From the NCBI GenBank assembly GCA_001509375.1, contig LGFT01000031.1:1-32268 (forward strand): a stretch of DNA of 32,268 bases, given 5' to 3'. This DNA comes from Methanothrix harundinacea (GTDB lineage: Archaea > Halobacteriota > Methanosarcinia > Methanotrichales > Methanotrichaceae). The notes beneath the pieces were generated by a model, which saw only the letters and a list, made by a program, of their open reading frames with translations, made no database searches and was not told the DNA's origin. Numbering within the stretch: the stretch's first letter is position 1; each line of letters begins with the position of its first letter. This document shows, piece after piece, positions 23,683 to 30,398 of this stretch. The position numbers and the translations under genes were made by a program.

Positions 23683-25212
23683 TCAGATTATCTTTCCTCG
23701 ATCTGTGACAACCGATTGAATCACTCCCATGAACGTCTCGAATATCCATCGCATAGTCGGTCGCTGTGTAGGTTTATTTAGCTGGTTAGGCACAGTCTCT
23801 CCCGTTTCTTTGAGCTTCTCTCTAAGCTTCCATTCTGCAAAAGAGTAAATGAGAAGACTCAGAACCATGATCATGCTAAGGGATTCGATCCGTTCTTCCT
23901 TCTTGAGGTAGACTTCTGAGACGTGAAAGCTCTTGTCCTTCAGGAAGCGAAATCCGCGTTCCACCGTCTGCTGACCTTTATAATAATTGAGCATGATCTC
24001 TGGTTCCAGATCGGTTTTGTTGCTGGCCAGGACAAATCTGCCAAGATTCTTGCGTTCTTCAGTCAGAACGTCTTCATCGATCTCGATTTCAGCTTCGATT
24101 TTGAAGTTCAGGCTTAAAGGTTCGTCCTTCTTGGGACGTCCTCTCCTCTTCTCAACTTTTTCTACGCAAGATGCTATCTGGAGATTCTTGATCCGGTGAT
24201 GTGGATGCATAGAATCCCATATCTTTGCTTCATTTTCGGCATCTGGCACGCAGACGAACTTCCTGCTTTTTAGCTTTTTAAGGTCTTTCTCGGCACGATC
24301 GGTTTCCTTTTGAATCTTCTTATCAAGGGTCTTCTCGTTCCTCTTTTTCATCTCTTCGGACCAGACGACTACAGCACGTTGAGGAACATCTGCATAGTTA
24401 AAATCTGTAACATGAAATGCGTACCGAGGGTCGCTTCCTGGAGTCATATCCAGATCGGCATTGAGGAGTCTCTTGGCTTCACCTACCGTAGCTGGAACGT
24501 GAGTGATCCATTTGGTTTCAGTTCCAAGGAGCCTGATGTTCTCTTCCGTGTACAGAGCGCTATCCGCGATCCAGTAACAATCCTCATCGAATTTGATCGC
24601 TTGTTGCGTCTTTTGGATCATCTCCATGATGCTTTTCTTGTCCGACGCGTTTCCAGAGTAGGCTTTAGTAAAAAGAGGCAATCCATGCTGATTCGTAACC
24701 AAACCGAGGACGAAACGCCTCAGATCTGTTCTGCCGTCTTTGGCATGACCAAACGTAATTTTGATCGAATCTGTACCGTCTGGTGCATCGCCTTCATATT
24801 TTCCATATAAGCTGAAGTTCGTAGTATCAACATGTATCAGCTGAGTCCCCAAAGAAAATTGTTTCATAATCTCTAGTGATATCTCATTGAACAGCTCTGT
24901 TGGACCATAATCATGAATAGCATCAAGCGTCCTGCCTACTATATCATCATTCAGGTCGGAAGGAGTAATCCCTTCACCAAGCAGCTTCTCAGTAGGAATC
25001 GTCATAAAAAAGTTGGGAAATAGGTATAACCTCTGACCTGTGAAACCCAAACCGTTGAGGATCATGGCTTTGATCACAACCGATCGGGGAAGATTTCGGG
25101 AACTCTTCTTGGGAAGTGCCCGATCAATAACTTCAGCGATCTTCAATGAATCGAAAATGCCTGCAGCTAGACCAAGGTGGCCTATTAGGTGCGATTGGAC
25201 GTCCACATCCAT
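23683..25212 (-). CDS. IS1634 family DDE transposase
   Basis: Full-length transposase of 509 residues. The N-terminal helical part includes LIGHLGLAAGIFDSLKIAEVID. The DDE core has the first Asp in LIHVDTTNFSLYGKYEG, the second in YWIADSALYTEEN and the Glu in QQTVERGFRFLKD, with the family motif LPLFTKAYSGNASD. A basic linker (KRRGRPKKDE) sits between the second and third catalytic residues. The C-terminus is hydrophobic (SLSMIMVLSLLIYSFAEWKLREKL). A GTG at 25221 is in frame, but GGTGAG lies four bases before ATG 25212, so that start is chosen. No frameshift, so it may be active. AT-richer codons than the flanking genes. Confidence 0.93.
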   Translation of the reverse strand: MDVDVQSHLIGHLGLAAGIFDSLKIAEVIDRALPKKSSRNLPRSVVIKAMILNGLGFTGQRLYLFPNFFMTIPTEKLLGEGITPSDLNDDIVGRTLDAIHDYGPTELFNEISLEIMKQFSLGTQLIHVDTTNFSLYGKYEGDAPDGTDSIKITFGHAKDGRTDLRRFVLGLVTNQHGLPLFTKAYSGNASDKKSIMEMIQKTQQAIKFDEDCYWIADSALYTEENIRLLGTETKWITHVPATVGEAKRLLNADLDMTPGSDPRYAFHVTDFNYADVPQRAVVVWSEEMKKRNEKTLDKKIQKETDRAEKDLKKLKSRKFVCVPDAENEAKIWDSMHPHHRIKNLQIASCVEKVEKRRGRPKKDEPLSLNFKIEAEIEIDEDVLTEERKNLGRFVLASNKTDLEPEIMLNYYKGQQTVERGFRFLKDKSFHVSEVYLKKEERIESLSMIMVLSLLIYSFAEWKLREKLKETGETVPNQLNKPTQRPTMRWIFETFMGVIQSVVTDRGKII

Positions 25213-25285
25213 GCTACTCACCTTCGAGGTGCCTTGGATGCTATTATTAAAAAATGTTGTGGATATTTACAAAGAGAAATTCTGA
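23683..25285 (-). mobile_element. IS1634-type insertion sequence (ends tentative)
   Basis: A single full-length transposase gene with candidate imperfect terminal inverted repeats: TCAGATTATCTTTC reading inward from 23683, and TCAGAATTTCTCTT reading inward from 25285 on the other strand. A matching ACAAC occurs at the same internal offset on both sides. The left repeat would contain the transposase stop codon. No clear target duplication was seen, so the ends are provisional. Lower GC than its neighbours supports transfer. Confidence 0.5.
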
Positions 25286-25366
25286 ACTTCTAATTTCAAA
25301 ACGCGGAATGTAGGTTTAAAGAGAGAAATTCAGGAATTCTAAGTTCAAAACGCGGAAGGGTGGTAA
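25271..25366. repeat. two imperfect tandem repeats (about 47 bp) beside the IS
   Basis: Copy A (25271-25317) and copy B (25318-25366) share AAAGAG, GAAATTC, TTCTAA and TTCAAAACGCGGAA in the same order, differing by a 2-bp insertion and several substitutions. Each contains a version of the proposed IS right end, so they may be an IS terminus plus an older remnant, or paired binding sites in front of the transposase. Confidence 0.6.
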
Positions 25367-25430
25367 AACATCGTCGCACTCACGACTAACTTCGACGCAT
25401 TTACCGAAAACCACCGCCGTGAGTTGAAGG

Positions 25431-25441
25431 AAAAGAAAAAA
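25431..25441 (-). terminator. T-rich terminator of argB
   Basis: On the minus strand, 22 bases past the argB stop (25463), TTTTTTCTTTT forms a U-rich tract typical of archaeal termination. An ACTCACG/CGTGAGT stem flanks a loop just beyond it. Confidence 0.45.
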
Positions 25442-25462
25442 TGATCCGACCGAGAGGTTCCC

Positions 25463-26341
25463 TCATCCCCTCTCGATCATCGTCCCGACGCCGCCGTCGG
25501 TGAATAGCTCCAGGAGGAGGGCGTGGGGCCTCCTCCCGTCGACGATGTGGGCCGACTGAACCCCGCCCTCCACGGCCTTGACGCAGGCCTCCACCTTCGG
25601 GATCATACCGCCGGTGATCACCTTCTCGTCGACCATCCTCCTGAAGTCGGAGATCTTGAAGCTCGAGATGACGCTGTTGACATCCTCGGGCTTCAGCTTC
25701 ACCCCCTCGACATCGGTCACCGAGATCAGCTTCTTGGCGCCCAGGGAGATGGCTATAACGCCGGCGGCGGTGTCGGCGTTGACGTTCAGGTTGTTCCCCT
25801 CGCCGTCGACGGCTATGGGCGATATCACGGGGATGTATCCCTTCCCGGCGGTGATGAGGATGATCTCGGGGTTGACCCTCACGACCTCGCCGACCCAGCC
25901 GAGGTCGATGGGCAGCTCCTCTCCGGCGATGACGATCGGCTCCTTCTTCCTCGCCACGATAAGCTGGCCGTCCTTCCCGGAGAGGCCGATGCCCTTCCCC
26001 CCATGCTTTCCGATTAAAGTGACCAGGCTTGAGTTTATGTTTCCGACCAGGACCATCCTCGCGATCTCCAGAGTCTCCTCGTCGGTGACCCGAAGACCTC
26101 CGACGAAGACCGATTTTTTGCCGAACTTCGCCATCTTCTCAGAGATCTCGGGGCCGCCGCCGTGGACGACTACCGGATGTATCCCGACGTACCGGAGGAG
26201 GACGAGGTCCTGGACGAAAGTGTCCAGAACCTCCCTGTCGGACATGATCGACCCGCCTATCTTTATCACCATGATCGAGTCGTAGAACTCCCGGAGGTAC
26301 GGGAGAGCCTCGATGAGCACCTGTTCCCTTTTGACCGACAT
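25463..26341 (-). CDS. argB: acetylglutamate kinase
   Basis: Amino-acid kinase of 292 residues that phosphorylates N-acetylglutamate in arginine synthesis. Visible motifs are VIKIGGS (Lys27, Gly29-Gly30, phosphate binding), VVHGGGPEIS (about 58-67), GLSGKDGQLI, NLNVNADTAAG (about 190-200, substrate/ATP site) and ITGGMIPKVEA (about 240-250). The N-terminal helix (REQVLIEALPYLREFYDSI) is the segment used for hexamer formation in arginine-inhibited forms. It follows pycB by 55 bases on the same strand and probably shares its transcript. Confidence 0.96.
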   Translation of the reverse strand: MSVKREQVLIEALPYLREFYDSIMVIKIGGSIMSDREVLDTFVQDLVLLRYVGIHPVVVHGGGPEISEKMAKFGKKSVFVGGLRVTDEETLEIARMVLVGNINSSLVTLIGKHGGKGIGLSGKDGQLIVARKKEPIVIAGEELPIDLGWVGEVVRVNPEIILITAGKGYIPVISPIAVDGEGNNLNVNADTAAGVIAISLGAKKLISVTDVEGVKLKPEDVNSVISSFKISDFRRMVDEKVITGGMIPKVEACVKAVEGGVQSAHIVDGRRPHALLLELFTDGGVGTMIERG

Positions 26342-26396
26342 CAGCAGATCCTTCCCTGTTCCTTCGCTTTCCTTCCCTTTGGGCAGGCAGACGATC

Positions 26397-28103
26397 TCAG
26401 TCGATGGACATCAATATGTCGCCCGGAGATACCGTCTCCCCCACCTCGGCGTAGATTTCAGCGACGACGCCTTCCTTGTTGGCGCAGACGTCGTTCTCCA
26501 TCTTCATCGCCTCGAGGACGGCGACGGCGTCCCCCTTGGATACCTTGTCCCCTTTGGCCACCAGGTACCGGATGATGACCCCCTGCATTGGGACGGTGAC
26601 TCCATCCTTGGGAGCCTTCGGCTCCGCCGCCTCGATGGAAATACCTGCGGGCGCGACCTTGACGAGGTAGGCCTCCCCGTCTACTTCGACGTTGAAGGCC
26701 GCGGGCTTTCCGATGGTCACGGCGGCCTGGGCCTCTGCAGAGGCCGCCTTCTTCAGCACCTCCTCCTTGGCCTCTCCCTTCAGGAACTTCTCCGCCACCT
26801 GGGAATAGAGGGCGTATGTTAGTATGTCCTCCTCCTTTTTGACCAGGCCCTTTTCTTGCGCCTCGGCCTTCATCCTCTCGTATTCGAGGGGTATCAGGTC
26901 CGCGGGCCGGACGGTTATAGGCTCCTCGTCCTCAAGGATCTCTGCCTTGATCTTGGGGTTGATCTCCGCAGGAGATCTGCCGTAAAGCCCCTTGACGTAA
27001 TCTTTCACCTCCTTGGGGACGACCTTGTACCTCTCTCCGGTGAGGACGTTCAGCACCGCCTGGCTTCCCACTATCTGGCTGGTGGGGGTGACGAGGGGCG
27101 GGTACCCCAGATCCTCCCTCACCCTCGGGATCTCGGCCAGAACCTCGTCGTACTTGTCCAGGGCCTTCTGCTCGATCAGCTGGGATACGAGGTTTGATAG
27201 CATCCCGCCCGGGACCTGGTAGACGAGAACGTTGCTGTCCACCCGGGCGGAGATGGGGTTGAAGACGGGGGCGTATACCTCCATCAGCTTCTCGAAGTAC
27301 CTCTTGATCTCCGTCAGGAGCCTTAGGTCGAGGCCCGTATCGTAGGGGGTTCCCACCAGGGAGGCGACGATGCTCTCGGTGGGGGGATGGGAGGAGCCCC
27401 AGCCCAGAGGAGATATGGCGGTATCGACGATGTCGACCCCCGCCTCGCAGGCGAATATGAAACTCATGGGGGCCATGCCGCTGGTACAATGAGAGTGGAG
27501 ACAGATGGGGACGTCGACCGCCTCTTTCATCGACGCCACCAGGTCGTAGGCGTCGTGGGGGAGGATCAGCCCCGCCATGTCCTTGATGCAGATGGAGTCG
27601 CATCCGAGGTCGGCGAGCTCCACCGCCATCTTGGTGAACTGCTCTATGGTATGGACCGGGCTCGTGGTGTAGCAGACGCTGCCTTGGACGTGGGAGCCGG
27701 TCTTTCTGGCAGCCTTTATGGCGACCAGCATGTTTCTTATATCGTTCACGGCATCGAAAATCCTGAATATGTCAACGCCGTTTGCCGCCGCCCTCTCGAC
27801 AAACTTCTCCACCACGTCGTCGGCGTAGTGGCGGTAACCGACCAGGTTCTGGCCCCTGAGGAGCATCTGCATTGATGTATTGGGCATGGCGAGCTTCAGG
27901 GCCCGGAGCCTCTCCCAGGGGTCTTCGTTAAGGTATCGAATGCAGGAGTCGAAGGTGGCTCCTCCCCAGACTTCCATGGAGAAGAAGCCCACCTCGTCGA
28001 GCTTCTCTGCTATCGGGAGCATGTCCCGCGTTCTCATTCTGGTGGCCAAAAGTGATTGATGAGCATCTCTAAAAACCGTCTCCGTAAGCCTTACTTTACT
28101 CAT
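26397..28103 (-). CDS. pycB: pyruvate carboxylase subunit B (carboxyltransferase + biotin carrier)
   Basis: Protein of 568 residues in two parts. The carboxyltransferase barrel is about 1-450 (ETVFRDAHQSLLATRM at the start, ICIKDMAGL near 170, PICLHSHCTSGMAP near 198, then VPGGMLSNL). The biotinyl domain is about 495-568, with biotin-accepting Lys534 in EAMKME. In methanogens it pairs with a separate biotin-carboxylase subunit (PycA) to make oxaloacetate for anabolism. The same architecture serves oxaloacetate decarboxylase alpha, but no sodium-pump subunits are near. pycA is not adjacent in this window. A small winged-helix gene lies 21 bases upstream and argB 55 bases downstream, suggesting one transcript. 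Confidence 0.95.
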   Translation of the reverse strand: MSKVRLTETVFRDAHQSLLATRMRTRDMLPIAEKLDEVGFFSMEVWGGATFDSCIRYLNEDPWERLRALKLAMPNTSMQMLLRGQNLVGYRHYADDVVEKFVERAAANGVDIFRIFDAVNDIRNMLVAIKAARKTGSHVQGSVCYTTSPVHTIEQFTKMAVELADLGCDSICIKDMAGLILPHDAYDLVASMKEAVDVPICLHSHCTSGMAPMSFIFACEAGVDIVDTAISPLGWGSSHPPTESIVASLVGTPYDTGLDLRLLTEIKRYFEKLMEVYAPVFNPISARVDSNVLVYQVPGGMLSNLVSQLIEQKALDKYDEVLAEIPRVREDLGYPPLVTPTSQIVGSQAVLNVLTGERYKVVPKEVKDYVKGLYGRSPAEINPKIKAEILEDEEPITVRPADLIPLEYERMKAEAQEKGLVKKEEDILTYALYSQVAEKFLKGEAKEEVLKKAASAEAQAAVTIGKPAAFNVEVDGEAYLVKVAPAGISIEAAEPKAPKDGVTVPMQGVIIRYLVAKGDKVSKGDAVAVLEAMKMENDVCANKEGVVAEIYAEVGETVSPGDILMSID

Positions 28104-28124
28104 GAGATCAACCTTCTAAGTATC

Positions 28125-28397
28125 TCAGATCATTTCGTGTTTTTCAAGCTCTCTCAAAACGTGATGTCCTTGATCCGTGAGCATGTACTTTTTCCAGGTA
28201 TGCTTCTCAGGAGTTATGCACTCAACCAATTCCTGCTCTTCGCACTCCTTTATGGCGCGGCTTATATTCTGAATCGATCGATCTGTGATTTGAGCTACTT
28301 CTGATGCTTTGACCACCCTGGAGTTCCGGATCGTCCTCATCAAGAGAAGGCGCCGATCTGCGCTGAGGACCCACCTCTCTATCTCGCCAACGTTCAT
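28125..28397 (-). CDS. small winged-helix transcriptional regulator upstream of pycB
   Basis: Protein of 90 residues made almost only of a winged helix. Helices span about 10-55 (RLLLMRTIRNSRVVKASEVA, then DRSIQNISRAIKECEEQELV), and a wing holds HTWKKYMLTDQGHHVLREL. It fits the MarR/ArsR-like group of small archaeal regulators. ATG 28397 has AGGT seven bases upstream. The stop is 21 bases before pycB, so regulator and enzyme are probably cotranscribed. Control of pycB or of itself is inferred from this arrangement only. Confidence 0.82.
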   Translation of the reverse strand: MNVGEIERWVLSADRRLLLMRTIRNSRVVKASEVAQITDRSIQNISRAIKECEEQELVECITPEKHTWKKYMLTDQGHHVLRELEKHEMI

Positions 28398-28435
28398 AAG
28401 GATTACCTGTCTTGATCGTTACTCCCAGGAGGGAT

Positions 28436-28444
28436 TATTATAAG
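28436..28444 (-). promoter_or_regulatory. TATA box for the regulator-pycB-argB transcript
   Basis: CTTATAATA on the minus strand predicts a transcript start near 28414, leaving a short leader that contains the AGGT ribosome binding site. Confidence 0.4.
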
Positions 28445-28749
28445 TTATTTAAACTTGGTGGAGAGCGAAGATTTCGAAAAACCTGCCCATAGTAATATTT
28501 AAATAATATTTGTTGTAATTAATAGGGACGGAAACGTGCGATCGAGTCTGGGAGGAGTTCAGACGTCAATTGGATTCTAAGGGACTAAAACTCGCCGAAG
28601 CAGAGATGGCACATAGGCCAAGAAAGGTGAAGAGTTCCATTTTGGATATAAATTTCATTCTAAAGTAGATATAGAAGGGATTCGGCTTTCACAGGCACTG
28701 CGGGCGCGGAAACCTTGATATACGAGTTTCCCCCTCAGAAAGCCGTAGT
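28445..28749. other. gap between the regulator and tRNA-Arg
   Basis: Holds an AT-rich near-palindrome around 28494-28510 (AATATTTAAATAATATT). An open plus-strand frame at 28519-28668 has no ATG, GTG or TTG until ATG 28597. Its translation (CDRVWEEFRRQLDSKG, then AEAEMAHRPRKVKSS) looks partly protein-like but belongs to no family I recognise. A TATA-like TTGATATACG at 28715-28724 probably drives the tRNA. Nothing else was seen. Confidence 0.35.
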
Positions 28750-28827
28750 GGGCGTGTAGCCTAGCCAGGACAAGGCGGCAGCCTCCTAAGCTGTAGATCA
28801 AGGGTTCGAATCCCTTCACGCCCGCCA
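28750..28827 (+). tRNA. tRNA-Arg (CCU anticodon), CCA encoded
   Basis: Cloverleaf can be drawn. The acceptor GGGCGTG (28750-28756) pairs with CACGCCC (28817-28823). The D stem is GCCT/AGGC. The anticodon stem GCAGC/GCTGT encloses the loop CTCCTAA, giving anticodon CCT. The T stem AAGGG/CCCTT encloses TTCGAAT. The discriminator is G28824 and CCA is encoded at 28825-28827. No intron. It reads AGG codons. Confidence 0.95.
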
Positions 28828-28887
28828 ACCACAAGCTTTGTTTTCCGGTTGTTCTTCTCGTCTTCATTCCGCCCCGATGATTCGTCG

Positions 28888-29760
28888 TCAGGGCACGATC
28901 TTGGAGATGCTGACCTCGATGATGTCCTCGGCCCCGGCCTTCTTCAGCTGCGGGATGAGGAGGTTGATCCCTGACCGGTCGACGACAGACTGAACGGCAT
29001 AGAACCCGGAGTTGTAGAGCTTTGAGACCGTCGGCCGCTTCATGCTGGGGAGAAGAGCGATGACGTCCTCGATTCTGTCTTCGGGGACGTTGAGGGCGAT
29101 CAATACCTTACCCCTCGCTCGGGTAACGGCGAAGAGCATCGTCTCGATCGCCTGGATCTCCTCCCTTTTGTCGGGATCGGCCCAGCTCTCCTTGTTCGCT
29201 ATGAGCTCCGAGGTGGACTCCAGGATCACGTCGATGATCTTGAGGCCGTTTTTGATTAGGGTCGAGCCCGTCTCCGTCAGGTCGACGACGGCGTCTGCGA
29301 GCTCCGGAACCTTCGCCTCCGTGGCGCCGTAGGAGTACTCCACCTCCACGGGGATCCCCAACCCGTCGAAGAACTTCTTTGTGAGGTCGGGGTACTCCGT
29401 CGATATCCTGGACCCGGGGAGGACATCCTTCGCAGAATCGGCCCGCTGAGCCTCGGGGACGGCGACGACGACCTTGACCTTTCCGGGTCCCTGCTTGCCG
29501 TAGTCGAGCTCCGCCACGGTGACGACATCCGCCCCCGACTCCATCACCCAGTCAGTCCCACTGATCCCCAGGTCGAAGTACCCCTTTGCGACGTAACTTG
29601 GGATCTCCTGGGGCCGGAGGATCTTCACCTTCCCGACCCGAGGGTCGTTGATCCGAGCGTTGTACTCCCGCTCAGTCCTCCTTATCTCGAGGCCCGCCTG
29701 CTGGAAGAGCTGGAGGGTCTGGTTCTGCAAGCTCCCTTTTGGAATGGCGATATTGATCAT
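28888..29760 (-). CDS. hisG: ATP phosphoribosyltransferase, long form HisG
   Basis: First enzyme of histidine synthesis, 290 residues. The catalytic part has INIAIPKGSLQ at the start, FDLGISGTDWV near 66, the SRISTEYPDLTKKFF region near 117 and the PRPP-binding loop AVVDLTETGSTL near 159-170. The last 75 residues are the ACT-like regulatory domain of the long, self-sufficient form, which is feedback inhibited by histidine and needs no HisZ. ATG 29760 matches the usual N-terminus; TTG and GTG codons lie five and four codons upstream. It is far from hisHF and read divergently from the nitroreductase. Confidence 0.95.
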   Translation of the reverse strand: MINIAIPKGSLQNQTLQLFQQAGLEIRRTEREYNARINDPRVGKVKILRPQEIPSYVAKGYFDLGISGTDWVMESGADVVTVAELDYGKQGPGKVKVVVAVPEAQRADSAKDVLPGSRISTEYPDLTKKFFDGLGIPVEVEYSYGATEAKVPELADAVVDLTETGSTLIKNGLKIIDVILESTSELIANKESWADPDKREEIQAIETMLFAVTRARGKVLIALNVPEDRIEDVIALLPSMKRPTVSKLYNSGFYAVQSVVDRSGINLLIPQLKKAGAEDIIEVSISKIVP

Positions 29761-29844
29761 GGATGAGAACACCAACTCACTGCAGGTACTCCATTGGGCC
29801 TTTTATCTTTTGCCTTCGCCTTTTCATCCTCCGTCCATCACAAA

Positions 29845-29853
29845 TTTTAATAT
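29845..29853 (+). promoter_or_regulatory. TATA box for the nitroreductase-elp3 transcript
   Basis: TTTTAATAT is centred about 29 bases before ATG 29878. No ribosome binding site precedes the ATG, so a leaderless start is likely. Confidence 0.4.
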
Positions 29854-29877
29854 CCGATCGGCCCCAATCCTCGGCCT

Positions 29878-30396
29878 ATGAACCTCAAAGAAGCCCTGGA
29901 AGGCCGAAGGTCGGTCAGGAGGTACTCTGATCGGCCGGTGGACCGGGAGGTGATCGTCTCGCTCCTGGAGGCGGCGGAGACGGCGCCCTCGGCCGGGAAC
30001 CTGAGGGCGAGGGAGTACTACGTCGTCACCAGCCCCGAATTGAGGTCGGCTCTCTCGGTGGCCGCCTTTGGCCAGGAGCACGTAGCAAGAGCGCCGGTGG
30101 TGGTGGTGGTATGCGCCGACCCCGCTAGGTCCGGGATGCGGTACGGCGACCGAGGCCAGCTCTACTCGATCCAGGACGCCGCCGCCGCCACCACCTGCCT
30201 CCTCCTCGCGGCCCACGATCTCGGGCTTGGGAGCTGCTGGATCGGCGCCTTCGACGAGATGGTCGCAAGAGATATCCTGGACCTTCCCGGCCGCCTCCTG
30301 CCCACTGCGATGGTCTCCATCGGCTGGCCTGACGAGAGGCCGGCTCCCCCACCGAGCCGGGATATGACGGAGGCAATCCACTGGATCGAGGGCTAG
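29878..30396 (+). CDS. nitroreductase family protein
   Basis: FMN-dependent nitroreductase-fold protein of 172 residues. RRSVRRYSDRPVD (about 9-21) is the FMN phosphate-binding start, APSAGNLRAREY (about 36-47) is the family motif, and GLGSCWIGAF (about 116-125) with VSIGWPDE near the end completes the flavin site. Members reduce nitro compounds, quinones or other acceptors; the natural substrate is unknown. Its last codons contain the GAGG that can serve as the ribosome binding site for elp3, which begins directly after the stop. Confidence 0.92.
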   Translation: MNLKEALEGRRSVRRYSDRPVDREVIVSLLEAAETAPSAGNLRAREYYVVTSPELRSALSVAAFGQEHVARAPVVVVVCADPARSGMRYGDRGQLYSIQDAAAATTCLLLAAHDLGLGSCWIGAFDEMVARDILDLPGRLLPTAMVSIGWPDERPAPPPSRDMTEAIHWIEG

Positions 30397-30398
30397 GG

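Noticed and set aside
28655-28867. Minus-strand 70-codon frame across the tRNA.
   Set aside because: It runs antisense through a complete tRNA-Arg and has no supporting signal.
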